64,000 bases of DNA from Paenibacillus polymyxa (GTDB lineage Bacteria > Bacillota > Bacilli > Paenibacillales > Paenibacillaceae), in assembly GCF_018614975.1 (NCBI RefSeq), contig NZ_JAGGNR010000009.1, positions 30,763-94,762 on the forward strand. The letters are read 5' to 3'. This document shows, piece by piece, positions 45,175 to 53,829 of the stretch (position 1 is its first letter; every line of letters begins with the position of its first letter). Made by a program: the position numbers and the translations under genes. The notes under the pieces are model-generated. The model was not told where the DNA came from, did no database searches, and was given only the letters and a program-made list of their open reading frames with translations.

Positions 45175-45199
45175 GATATTGATAATCATTATCAATATC
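45175..45199. promoter_or_regulatory. Perfect Fur box of the biosynthesis operon
   Basis: GATATTGATAAT-C-ATTATCAATATC is a perfect 25-base palindrome that contains the full GATAATGATAATCATTATC-type core. It lies about 12 bases after the -10 element, over the expected start of transcription. Confidence 0.9.
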
Positions 45200-45233
45200 A
45201 AATTACAATAAAAATTGATGAACGTATGGGCGA

Positions 45234-45459
45234 TATAAGTTGATTTAATCATTTACATGCAACGGAGAGGACAGAAAAAACCTGAAAAAGCGAAGCTACA
45301 AGCTTTCTGAAAGAAAGCTGCATCGTAAGCATAAGCTCCGCCTTTATCCCCGGATTTTTCCACTGAGAAAAGGGAATCAAAAAATCTGGGGATAACAGCG
45401 ATTGGTAGGTTGTTCTGTCATTGTAGTGTCAGCGTAAATAAACTTTAATTCAACTTATA
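45234..45459. repeat. Full copy C of the ~230-bp MITE-like repeat (inverted)
   Basis: An element of about 226 bp in the opposite orientation to copy B. Its ends are TATAAGTTGATTTAA and TTAATTCAACTTATA, with flanking TA. Inside are the AGCTTTCTGAAAGAAAGCT hairpin, TTATCCCC and GGGGATAA arms, and GACAGAAAAAACCTGAA near one end. It sits between the Fur-controlled promoter and the ribosome site of the ATP-grasp gene, so it is transcribed as part of the operon leader. Confidence 0.78.
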
Positions 45460-45498
45460 TAGGAGCGAGTACCTTCATTCGATCGAGGAGGATTTTCA

Positions 45499-46524
45499 GT
45501 GTTTCCGAAAGGGATTCATAATCTGCAAAACCGACTCATTATAAGCAAAGCGAGAGAAATGGGCATCACCTGTGAGCCACTTCTTGAGGGATGCGAGGAT
45601 TTTCTGAAGCTGTCTGTAGGAGACAAGCAGATCATCATTAACAAAACCAGATCTCATCGTTTGCCGTTAATCGCTGGACTGCTCGCGAAGAACAAGCAGG
45701 CATGTAATATGTTGCTGCATGAACAGGGCATGCCTGTACCGTCATTTATCGTGATCCCGGAGATGGGAAGCGAAGCAATAGCTTTTCTGAATAGATACGG
45801 CTCCATTGTGGTAAAACCGCTGGATGCGAGCAGCAGCATGGGAGTGACACTGGATGTGCGTACCAAAGATGAACTCGAGGCAGCTATTCATCTTGCGAGT
45901 GTCCACGGCAGCAGCATTATGTTACAGCAATATGTGACCGGGATCGATTACAGAGTGCTGATCATCAACGGTGAAGTGGCGGCTGTGAACCAGTATCGGC
46001 CTGTCTATGTCGAGGGAGACGGGACGTCAACCGTTCGGGCGTTAATCAAGCAGTTGAATCAGAATCGAATCAAGATGACGCCCATTGGTGAGTATGAAGC
46101 TTTTCCCCAGGTTGATGCAGCAGCTGAACGTTTGCTAGAGGTATTGCGTACACAAGGGACAACACTGGATGAAGTTCCTGCCGCAGGAAAAGAAATCGAG
46201 CTATACGATCTCCGTAACTCAGCCGCCGGAAAAATCAGTGAATTCTACAAGGATTGTACCGGAATCATTCATCCCGAGAATGCCCGAATGATCATTCAGG
46301 CGGCAAAGACTCTTCAGATCGATGTAGCCGGAATCGATGTTCGTTGTCGTGATATCCGCACTCCGATCTCCAGAGATCAGGGAGGCATCCTGGAAGTGAA
46401 CGCCTTGCCGGATATGACACACCACGTCTTTCCCCATGGTGGAACAACTGTTGATGTGGTTCGGCTATACCTGGAATACCTGTGTCAGGAGCAACTTGAA
46501 TATAAGATGCATAACAACGTATAG
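45499..46524 (+). CDS. ATP-grasp ligase of the siderophore operon
   Basis: A 341-residue ATP-grasp enzyme with a GTG start (GAGGAGG seven bases upstream). The C-terminal two-thirds resemble the cyanophycin synthetase/glutathione synthetase ATP-grasp domain: SIVVKPLDASSSMGVTLDV (Lys for ATP), IDYRVLIINGEV, and the metal-binding GGILEVNALPDM near the end. It should join a carboxylate to an amine through an acyl phosphate. In vibrioferrin synthesis the ATP-grasp PvsA attaches an amino acid, a similar role, so it may add an amino acid to the siderophore here. It is first in the operon behind the Fur promoter. Neither the achromobactin nor the staphyloferrin B set has this gene. Confidence 0.85.
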   Translation: MFPKGIHNLQNRLIISKAREMGITCEPLLEGCEDFLKLSVGDKQIIINKTRSHRLPLIAGLLAKNKQACNMLLHEQGMPVPSFIVIPEMGSEAIAFLNRYGSIVVKPLDASSSMGVTLDVRTKDELEAAIHLASVHGSSIMLQQYVTGIDYRVLIINGEVAAVNQYRPVYVEGDGTSTVRALIKQLNQNRIKMTPIGEYEAFPQVDAAAERLLEVLRTQGTTLDEVPAAGKEIELYDLRNSAAGKISEFYKDCTGIIHPENARMIIQAAKTLQIDVAGIDVRCRDIRTPISRDQGGILEVNALPDMTHHVFPHGGTTVDVVRLYLEYLCQEQLEYKMHNNV

Positions 46525-46680
46525 ATGACAAAATGTAACGGATAACAGATGACGGGTACCATCATTTAGTTCGGACCTTACCATGATTTTGAACCAATAC
46601 TATGTCATATGCAAAATGCAGAACAAGAAAAACAGGCAGCAGGTTCAGCCTGAATCGATTATAAGGAGTGTTAGAGGGCT

Positions 46681-48036
46681 ATGTCAGTAGAGGTGCAGAC
46701 AGAATATCTGAAGCTGCAAAATGAGAAGGAATCCAATGCAAGATCGTATCCAAGACATTTCCCGCTCGTCATTAGCAAGGCCCATGGGGTGAAGGTTACC
46801 GATACAGAAGGCCGCGTATTCTACGACTGCCTGGCAGGGGCAGGAACATTGGCGCTGGGGCATAACCATGACACGGTGGTCAACGCGATTCGCGATGTCC
46901 TGGATCAGCAGATTCCGCTGCACACACTGGATTTGGCAACGCCGCTGAAGCTTGCATATATGCAAGAGCTATTCTCCATTCTTCCGGCAGAGATGCAGGA
47001 CAAGGCCAAAATTCAGTTCTGTGGTCCAACCGGAGCCGATGCGGTAGAAGCAGCCATCAAGCTGGTCAAACATGCAACAGGTGGCAAATCCATTCTTGCC
47101 TTTCAGGGGGGATATCACGGATCGACCCAAGCCACCATGTCGATGAGTGGCAACTTGAGCAAGAAACAACATCTGCAAAGCCTGCTGCCGGATGTTCATT
47201 TCCTGCCTTTTCCGTATGAATATCGCTGCCCATTTGGTGTTGGTGAAGGCATGACGGCTCAATTAAGCGCACAGTATATCGAGAACTTGCTCGATGATTG
47301 CGAGAGCGGTATTGCCGCACCGTGCGGGGTCATTGTGGAGACGGTGCAGGGTGAAGGTGGAGCCATTCCGGCAGATATCGAATGGCTGAGGGAGCTGCGC
47401 CGAATTACGGCAGAGCGAAGCATTCCGCTTATTATCGACGAAGTGCAGACAGGCATTGGACGGACAGGGCGAATGTTTTCGTTTGAACATGCCGGAATTG
47501 TACCCGATGTAATCATCTGCTCCAAAGCAGTTGGCGGAAGTCTGCCCATGTCTGTTGTCATCTACAAGGAAGAGCTGGATCAATGGCACCCCGGAGCGCA
47601 CACAGGCACATTCCGTGGCAATCAGCTGGCCATGGCAGCGGGACTTGCGACACTTCGTTATATTCGGGAACAGGATGTTTTACACAACGTACATCTGCGC
47701 AGTGAGCAGTTCATGAATCACCTGAATGCATTGAAAGAGCGGTATGCAGAGATTGGTGATGTGCGAGGCAGAGGATTGATGATTGGCGTTGAGGTGGTTG
47801 ATCCAATGGGACGCAAGGATCGTCTGGGACATTATCTGCCTAATGGTGCGCTGGCTGAGTCTATTCAGCGTGAATGTTTCAAGAATGGATTAATTGTGGA
47901 ACTGGGCGGGCGTCATTCAGCTGTTGTTCGTTTTCTGCCGCCGCTGAATATTACAGAGCAGGAATCGAGCGCGATCCTGGCGATCTTTGAGAAATCGGTA
48001 GCTGAAGCCATTGCCTTAGCAACGGCGGCATGCTGA
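46681..48036 (+). CDS. Diaminobutyrate--2-oxoglutarate aminotransferase (AcsF-like)
   Basis: A 451-residue class-III PLP aminotransferase that makes L-2,4-diaminobutyrate from aspartate semialdehyde. CGPTGADAVEAAIKLVKHAT, FQGGYHGSTQATMSMSG, LIIDEVQTGIGRTGRMFSFE and the PLP Lys of SKAVGGSLP (Lys282) are typical; overall it fits the RhbA/DABA-AT/AcsF type of siderophore pathways. AAGGAG lies upstream. It overlaps the exporter gene by seven bases. Diaminobutyrate is a building block of achromobactin and, after decarboxylation, gives 1,3-diaminopropane as in rhizobactin 1021 and schizokinen. Confidence 0.92.
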   Translation: MSVEVQTEYLKLQNEKESNARSYPRHFPLVISKAHGVKVTDTEGRVFYDCLAGAGTLALGHNHDTVVNAIRDVLDQQIPLHTLDLATPLKLAYMQELFSILPAEMQDKAKIQFCGPTGADAVEAAIKLVKHATGGKSILAFQGGYHGSTQATMSMSGNLSKKQHLQSLLPDVHFLPFPYEYRCPFGVGEGMTAQLSAQYIENLLDDCESGIAAPCGVIVETVQGEGGAIPADIEWLRELRRITAERSIPLIIDEVQTGIGRTGRMFSFEHAGIVPDVIICSKAVGGSLPMSVVIYKEELDQWHPGAHTGTFRGNQLAMAAGLATLRYIREQDVLHNVHLRSEQFMNHLNALKERYAEIGDVRGRGLMIGVEVVDPMGRKDRLGHYLPNGALAESIQRECFKNGLIVELGGRHSAVVRFLPPLNITEQESSAILAIFEKSVAEAIALATAAC

Positions 48037-49463
48037 AACTGTCCCTGTTGAAGAGGCATACCGTATTATTCGCGATTCTGCTCGGTGCCTTTTCGCTGGT
48101 ACTGACCAACAGTGCATTTAACCTGCTGCTGCCTTATTTTGTGCAATATTATCAGATCTCTACGACAGCAGGAGGGTGGATCATAGCGCTATACATGCTC
48201 GCCATGACGTTAACGATGCCGCTGGCTTCCCTGATTGTGGACCGACTGGGGCGTAAGCAGACGTATATGCTGGGCATCAGTATCTATGGACTGTTCTCGG
48301 TGGCAGGTGCGTTGTTTTATCACTCTATAGAAGTACTCCTGCTGGTCCGTTTCATGCATGGCGTTGCCGCGGGGCTGATGATTCCGTTATCACTTGTGCT
48401 GTTGTTTGATGTATACGGACCGGAGGTAAGGGGGCGAATTACCGGAGCGTGGGGCTTGCTGCTTATGTTAGCTCCTGCTGCCGGACCAACGCTGGGCGGC
48501 TTCATCATTCAGTATGGACGGCTTGAAATGCTGTTCTGGCTTAATGTGCCGTTAGCTGTGTTCTCGTTCATCGGCTGCGGTCGAGTCATTCAGACCTATA
48601 TTCCTGCCCGTAGGAAAAAATGGCATCCAACCAGTGTCATGCTGCTGATCTGCGCGGTAGGTGCCCTTAGTCTGGGGGTACAGTTGTACGCAAGTCCTGT
48701 CGTGGCGGTATGGGTACCTTGGATACTGATTGCTCTCGGTGTGGTGCTGCTCATTCGTTTTGTCCAGACAGAGAACGGTCGCAAGGAACCGTTGATTCGG
48801 TACCCGTTGCTGCGGCGAAATGCTGTATTTCCGCTGACCGTGCTGATCTCGACGATTCAGGATTGTGTCATGTTTGGCGTGATCTTTGCATTGCCACTAT
48901 TGTTCCAGGATGTCTTCCACCTGTCGCCGGCCCTGTCCGGTGCCTTGTTCATTCCCTTGTCGATCTGTACAAGCCTGTTCATGTGGATTGGTGGCAGCTT
49001 GCTGGATCGTGGTCGGTCCATACATTTTATTGCTTGGGGGACGTTGCTGGTGTCCATATCGATCTTGTCGTTTGCGGTTCTGCCGATGGGAGCATCGATC
49101 TGGATCATCGGTATGCTCATGGCGTGCCGTGGAATTGGCGTTGGTCTGTCAGGCATGAGTATCTCTGCGATTGGCCTGCAAGCATTACCGGATGAAGATA
49201 TGCACGAAGGGTCGGTGTTATCAACCACGATTGAGCGGCTGGCTTCTTCGTTTGCGGTGATGGGCATGACTCTGTATTACGATATGCGCTGGCAATGGCT
49301 CGCCGAGGCAGGAACATCCACGGAGTTGGCAAAATGGGGAGCACTCAAAGAGATCTGTATCGGACTTGGCTGCGCCATACTGCTTACACTTCCCCTGGTC
49401 TTACTTATAACCCGAAAGAAGGTTGGCATCATTGTTCGAGATGGAAAACAAGCTCCGGTCTGA
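48030..49463 (+). CDS. MFS siderophore exporter (14-segment, DHA2-like)
   Basis: A 477-residue MFS transporter with about 14 hydrophobic segments. PLASLIVDRLGRKQTYMLGI is the family loop and LMLAPAAGPTLGGFII the antiporter motif C of drug:H+ antiporters (EmrB/QacA group). Embedded in the operon in the position of SbnD/YhcA, it most likely exports the finished siderophore. It is translationally coupled with both neighbours. Confidence 0.9.
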   Translation: MLKLSLLKRHTVLFAILLGAFSLVLTNSAFNLLLPYFVQYYQISTTAGGWIIALYMLAMTLTMPLASLIVDRLGRKQTYMLGISIYGLFSVAGALFYHSIEVLLLVRFMHGVAAGLMIPLSLVLLFDVYGPEVRGRITGAWGLLLMLAPAAGPTLGGFIIQYGRLEMLFWLNVPLAVFSFIGCGRVIQTYIPARRKKWHPTSVMLLICAVGALSLGVQLYASPVVAVWVPWILIALGVVLLIRFVQTENGRKEPLIRYPLLRRNAVFPLTVLISTIQDCVMFGVIFALPLLFQDVFHLSPALSGALFIPLSICTSLFMWIGGSLLDRGRSIHFIAWGTLLVSISILSFAVLPMGASIWIIGMLMACRGIGVGLSGMSISAIGLQALPDEDMHEGSVLSTTIERLASSFAVMGMTLYYDMRWQWLAEAGTSTELAKWGALKEICIGLGCAILLTLPLVLLITRKKVGIIVRDGKQAPV

Positions 49464-51228
49464 GGCAGAACAGCAGGCCCATGAACATTCGTGCAAGCTG
49501 CTGTTGAACTGTTACATCCGTGAGCTTGCGCTAGAGAAGGAAAGCGATATTCGGATCAATCCGAGTACGCTGACGTACACTGTTGCTTTTCGAGCCAGCG
49601 GGGTGAAGGTGACAGGACGCTTGTCTTATTACTCTGCCATGGGGGAGCATGAATACCTCAGCATGGAATCTGGTGGGAAAGTGGTGGATTATCGCGACAT
49701 GGTTCGTTGGATCACATCTGAGCTAAGTGGAGATGGGGAACAGGGAGCGGGTTCGGATCAACATGGAATGAAGAAAAGTGCGATGGAAATGAAGAATTCA
49801 CTTGAGTTGGAGAATGTACATCCATTGGGTGAGAATACGAATCGTGTCGAGGCGGCGTATGCCAGAGATTTTGCACAAAAGGTAGATAACAGTGTCGGTA
49901 ACCTTACGTTGTATATCGAACAAGCAGCCGGTCTTGACATCCATGACTATCGCACATCGGAACAGTCTTTGTTGGTTGGTCATCCGTTTCACCCGTTCCC
50001 GAAGAATTCCAAAGGATTTAGCGAGCAGGATGTTCAGAAGTACAGTCCGGAGTTACGGACATCGTTTCAACTCTGTTATATCGCCGTGAGGCAGGATGTC
50101 TATATGCAGGAATGGGTGGATGACGACGCGGCCATGGATTTGCATGACCTCCTGCGGAGCCATGTGGAACCTATTTTAAAAGAAAAGAGTGATATGTATG
50201 GGCTGCTGCCCGTCCATCCATGGCAATACGCATACATATCACGGTTGACCGAGGTCCAGTCTTATATTCGAGATCAAAAATTAATTCTGCTCGGAAGTAG
50301 GGGGCCAACCGTCTATCCGACTTCTTCGGTCCGTACGGTCTATGTTCCGGCATGGAACTGCAATATCAAGCTGTCACTGAACATGCAGATCACCAACATG
50401 ATTCGCACCAACAGTGCTGAGCAGATGCGCAGAACACTGGATGCTTCAAGGTACGTCAGACAGCAGAATTGTTTCGGTGCTGAACCGCACACTCATATTG
50501 CGTATGAGACAGGGGTAGCGACTTGTGCTTTTGATGATGAAGACTTAACCAGCCTGTTTACGGTAGCTTATCGGCCCATTGAGTTTGATGTCGAGAATAC
50601 GTATGTCTTATCCAGTCTGGTTGAGGCACCGCTTCCCGGGATGCGCTCCAGGCTGATGACGATGCTGGGTGGTGGACGTGACATGGCCGAGCACTGGCTG
50701 GATCGATATCTGGCATGTTCGCTGCTGCCGATTGTACGGGCGGTGGGAGAGAAAGGCATTCACTTTGAAGCTCATTTGCAGAATACCCTTGTGACATTGG
50801 AGGATGGGTTGCCTGTGGAGTTTATCGTCCGCGATCTGGAAGGGGTCAGTGTGGATGAGGAGCTTATCCGTGAGCAGGATCGTAATGCGTCCGATTTACT
50901 GTTTTATTCGCGAGAGAAGGCTTGGGCGCGGACATCGTACTATTTTATTGTCAATCATCTGGGATCTCTCATTCATGCGATAGCGCGAGATGTGAACGTC
51001 CCCGAGGAGCATTTATGGAAGCAAGTACGTGAGGTGCTTGTGGAGGAACTGGAACGAACGGGCAATGCATATGTGCGACATCTGCTGACGGTGGACGCAT
51101 TCCTAGCCAAACAAAATCTGGTGAGTTGTCTAAGGGGTATCAGCCAGACCCCGGCCTACGTGCCGGTGAGCAATGTAATGAAACAAATAGGGAGTGAAGC
51201 GCGTGGGAGTCGTGGGATACAGGGTTGA
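49441..51228 (+). CDS. IucA/IucC-family siderophore synthetase 1 (SbnE/AcsD-like)
   Basis: A 595-residue NRPS-independent siderophore synthetase, which adenylates citrate (or a derivative) and condenses it with an amine or alcohol. Visible motifs are VGHPFHPFPKNSKGF (ATP-binding His/Lys), LPVHPWQY, TSSVRTVYVPAWNCNIKLSL and, in the C-terminal FhuF-like domain, EAHLQNTLV. ITNMIRTN after the Arg motif resembles type-A enzymes that use citrate directly. A TTG at 49423 is also in frame; neither start has ideal ribosome-site spacing, and ATG at 49441 overlaps the exporter gene by 23 bases. By order it corresponds to sbnE. Confidence 0.9.
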   Translation: MENKLRSEAEQQAHEHSCKLLLNCYIRELALEKESDIRINPSTLTYTVAFRASGVKVTGRLSYYSAMGEHEYLSMESGGKVVDYRDMVRWITSELSGDGEQGAGSDQHGMKKSAMEMKNSLELENVHPLGENTNRVEAAYARDFAQKVDNSVGNLTLYIEQAAGLDIHDYRTSEQSLLVGHPFHPFPKNSKGFSEQDVQKYSPELRTSFQLCYIAVRQDVYMQEWVDDDAAMDLHDLLRSHVEPILKEKSDMYGLLPVHPWQYAYISRLTEVQSYIRDQKLILLGSRGPTVYPTSSVRTVYVPAWNCNIKLSLNMQITNMIRTNSAEQMRRTLDASRYVRQQNCFGAEPHTHIAYETGVATCAFDDEDLTSLFTVAYRPIEFDVENTYVLSSLVEAPLPGMRSRLMTMLGGGRDMAEHWLDRYLACSLLPIVRAVGEKGIHFEAHLQNTLVTLEDGLPVEFIVRDLEGVSVDEELIREQDRNASDLLFYSREKAWARTSYYFIVNHLGSLIHAIARDVNVPEEHLWKQVREVLVEELERTGNAYVRHLLTVDAFLAKQNLVSCLRGISQTPAYVPVSNVMKQIGSEARGSRGIQG

Positions 51229-53056
51229 GGCAGGCGGCAGAACAGAAGCAGTCTACGTGGGTGTACAGGAACGGATCATGCGGCAGACGCTGGAGGCCAT
51301 GTGGTTCGAAGGCATTCTGGACAGTCATGTCAGCGGGAGCGGATGGCGAACCGAGGGATTTACATCTTCCGGCGATTCTGTGGCGTACACGTGTGAAGCG
51401 GAGCGGAAGTTTTCATTTGGTCGGGTGAAGGTGAAGAAGGGTTCGATTCAAAGAGAGGGCGTACCCTGCACCGATCTGGATCAGTTTCTGGAGGAAATCG
51501 TGCTGAACGGATTGAAGGGTGCAAATGTGACGGCTTTTATCCAGGAACTGCTCGAAACGATGGCAAAGGACAGTCAGTGCCGGGCGATATTGCCCTTGAA
51601 CATTCCGAGTGAGGATCGGCATTATGATGCGCTTGAAAGTCACATGACCGACGGTCATCTGTACCACCCGAGCTATAAGTCGAGGTTGGGATTTTCTCTG
51701 AAAGACAATCTGGCCTATGGCCCTGAATTTAACTCGGAGGTTGCATTAGTCTGGGTTGCTGTGAAAAAAGAATTAGCTCAGACCGCTGTATCTGCAGGGT
51801 ATAGCTCTGAAGAATTGGTAAGGCAGCATCTGACCGTGGAGGACATGCAGCAATTCCATCAGATGCTGGAGGGTGATGGGGAGGCAGCTTCTGGCGATGG
51901 TGATCGATATGTGTTTATTCCGGTTCATCCATGGCAGTGGGAGCACCAGTTGGAGTCGGTATTTGCCCGGCAACTTATGGATGGGGACATCGTGTATCTC
52001 GGTCCATCGTCTTCGTCCTATCGTGCGCAGCAGTCGATCCGTTCACTGTCGAACCGGGTGAACCCGGAAGCCCCTTACATCAAGCTGGCCCTTAGCATCA
52101 CCAACACGTCGAGCACACGTATTCTGGCACAGCACACGACCCAGAACGCACCGCTGATCAGCGATTGGCTGGATAAACTCGTTCGTGAAGATGAGCTGTT
52201 GCAGCAGGCGCAGTTTGGCATTTTGAAAGAAATCATGGGACTGTCGTTCCGTTATGAGCAGTTGCCTGCAACCCAGTATGGACGGGCCTACGGTACACTC
52301 GGTGCCATCTGGCGGGAGAATGTATCGGTTCACCTGCAGGAAGGTGAGACGGCGTGGCCGCTGAATGCGCTGATGTTGGTGCAGCCAGATGGTGTTCCGT
52401 TTATCCAGGGTGCTGTAGAACGACATGGTGTGGAAAAGTGGAGCGAGGACCTTGTGTGCACCGTTACACTGCCGATTATTCATCTGCTCTATGCACACGG
52501 GATTGCGCTGGAGTCGCATGCCCAGAATATTATTTTGGTACTGGAAGACGATCTGCCGAAACGGATCATTATTAAAGACCTGCATGATGGTGTCCGTTAC
52601 GTTCCTGAGCAACTATTGCACCCGGAACAGGCACCGAAGCTGAACCCGGAGCCGGAAACCCATCGCAAGTTCAATCGGTATTCCTTCATCTATGCGGGAG
52701 ATGTGTCGGAAGTCCGTGATTATACGTATGATGCATTCTTTTTTATCTGCATGACGGATATTGCGCTGGCTCTGGAGAAGTTTGGGTTGTCGGAGGAAGC
52801 CTTCTGGCAGCTGTGTGCAGGTGTAATTGTGGATTATCAGCGAGAGCACCCGGAGTATGAAGAGCGATTCGCTGCATTTGACCTTTTTGCCGAAGATGCA
52901 CTGATCGAAGAGATGACCAAGCGCCGTCTGTATGGGGATGGGGAGTTATATTTCCGCAAGGCGAGCAATCCGCTCAAGGTATCGAAGGATGAGCTTGAAT
53001 CAAAGGGAACACTCCAATTAAAGGAAACATCCGAATTAAAGGGAATCGTCGAATGA
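51203..53056 (+). CDS. IucA/IucC-family siderophore synthetase 2 (SbnF/AcsC-like)
   Basis: A 617-residue NIS synthetase with LYHPSYKSRLGF (ATP site), FIPVHPWQWEHQL, AQQSIRSLSNR and ESHAQNIILVLED in the C-terminal FhuF-like domain. GTG at 51203 is preferred to GTG at 51194 because AGGGAG lies about nine bases upstream. It overlaps synthetase 1 by 26 bases. The last ~35 residues are a Lys/Glu/Leu/Ser repeat-like tail (SKDELESKGTLQLKETSELK), probably unstructured. It corresponds by order to sbnF, which in staphyloferrin B adds diaminopropionate; here diaminobutyrate is the likely nucleophile. Confidence 0.9.
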   Translation: MGVVGYRVEAGGRTEAVYVGVQERIMRQTLEAMWFEGILDSHVSGSGWRTEGFTSSGDSVAYTCEAERKFSFGRVKVKKGSIQREGVPCTDLDQFLEEIVLNGLKGANVTAFIQELLETMAKDSQCRAILPLNIPSEDRHYDALESHMTDGHLYHPSYKSRLGFSLKDNLAYGPEFNSEVALVWVAVKKELAQTAVSAGYSSEELVRQHLTVEDMQQFHQMLEGDGEAASGDGDRYVFIPVHPWQWEHQLESVFARQLMDGDIVYLGPSSSSYRAQQSIRSLSNRVNPEAPYIKLALSITNTSSTRILAQHTTQNAPLISDWLDKLVREDELLQQAQFGILKEIMGLSFRYEQLPATQYGRAYGTLGAIWRENVSVHLQEGETAWPLNALMLVQPDGVPFIQGAVERHGVEKWSEDLVCTVTLPIIHLLYAHGIALESHAQNIILVLEDDLPKRIIIKDLHDGVRYVPEQLLHPEQAPKLNPEPETHRKFNRYSFIYAGDVSEVRDYTYDAFFFICMTDIALALEKFGLSEEAFWQLCAGVIVDYQREHPEYEERFAAFDLFAEDALIEEMTKRRLYGDGELYFRKASNPLKVSKDELESKGTLQLKETSELKGIVE

Positions 53057-53829
53057 GGATTAACACGCTGAAGGAAAAAATAGTACGCAAACAACCGGTA
53101 TATGGCCTTTTTGTATCCATACCGCATCCGGTGATCATCGAGATGATCGGACATGCGGAATATGACTTTGTCATTATTGATCTGGAGCATGCCGCAACAT
53201 CCATGGAATCGGTGGAAGAGTTGGTTCGGGCTGCGGAACTGGTGGGCCTAACCCCGTTGGTACGTATCTCGAAGGTGGAGAGAGCGGAGATTCTTAAAGT
53301 GCTGGACTGCGGCGCACAGGGCATCGTCATTCCGCATGTCGAGCAACTGGAGCAGGTGGAGGAAGCGGTTCGCCACGCCTACTATCATCCGGTTGGCATG
53401 CGGAGTCTGAATAGTGGTCGTCCCGGTGTATTTGGGAAATATCCGCTCACAAGATACGTTGAAGAAGCCAACGAACAATTGATGGTTGTCCCCATGATTG
53501 AAAGTGTAGAGGGCGTTCAGCAAAGTGCACAGATTCTGTCTCATCCTCAGGTGAGTTTTGTATTGGAAGGTGCGGCGGATCTGTCGCAATCCCTCGGCGT
53601 GCCATGGCAGACCGAGCACCCGGATGTGAGACGTGCGCTGGATGAATTGCATGCTACCGCGCAGCAGTGCGAAGTACCTTATGCTACGGTCACGAGAGGC
53701 ATGGAAGACATGGCACTCTGGGCTGAGCGGGGAGTACATATTTACGTGCTGGGTGATGATCGGAATACGGCGTTTCGGGCGTATGCGCAGAAGCGGAATG
53801 ACTACAGGAATGCGGGTGGACAGACATGA
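53053..53829 (+). CDS. HpcH/HpaI aldolase-family citrate synthase (SbnG/AcsB-like)
   Basis: A 258-residue class-II aldolase-fold enzyme: VYGLFVSIPHPVIIEMIGHA, DFVIIDLEHAATSMESVEEL (metal-binding Glu/Asp), GAQGIVIPHVE and VPMIESVEGVQQ are the family hallmarks. In staphyloferrin B synthesis the homologue SbnG condenses oxaloacetate and acetyl-CoA into citrate, freeing siderophore production from the TCA cycle; AcsB holds the same place in achromobactin clusters. ATGA overlaps at both ends couple it to synthetase 2 and the decarboxylase. Confidence 0.92.
   Translation: MRINTLKEKIVRKQPVYGLFVSIPHPVIIEMIGHAEYDFVIIDLEHAATSMESVEELVRAAELVGLTPLVRISKVERAEILKVLDCGAQGIVIPHVEQLEQVEEAVRHAYYHPVGMRSLNSGRPGVFGKYPLTRYVEEANEQLMVVPMIESVEGVQQSAQILSHPQVSFVLEGAADLSQSLGVPWQTEHPDVRRALDELHATAQQCEVPYATVTRGMEDMALWAERGVHIYVLGDDRNTAFRAYAQKRNDYRNAGGQT

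Noticed and set aside
49423..49440. TTG start for synthetase 1
   Set aside because: The purine-rich GAAAGAAGG abuts the TTG with no spacing, and the ATG at 49441 begins a normal family N-terminus; the choice remains uncertain.
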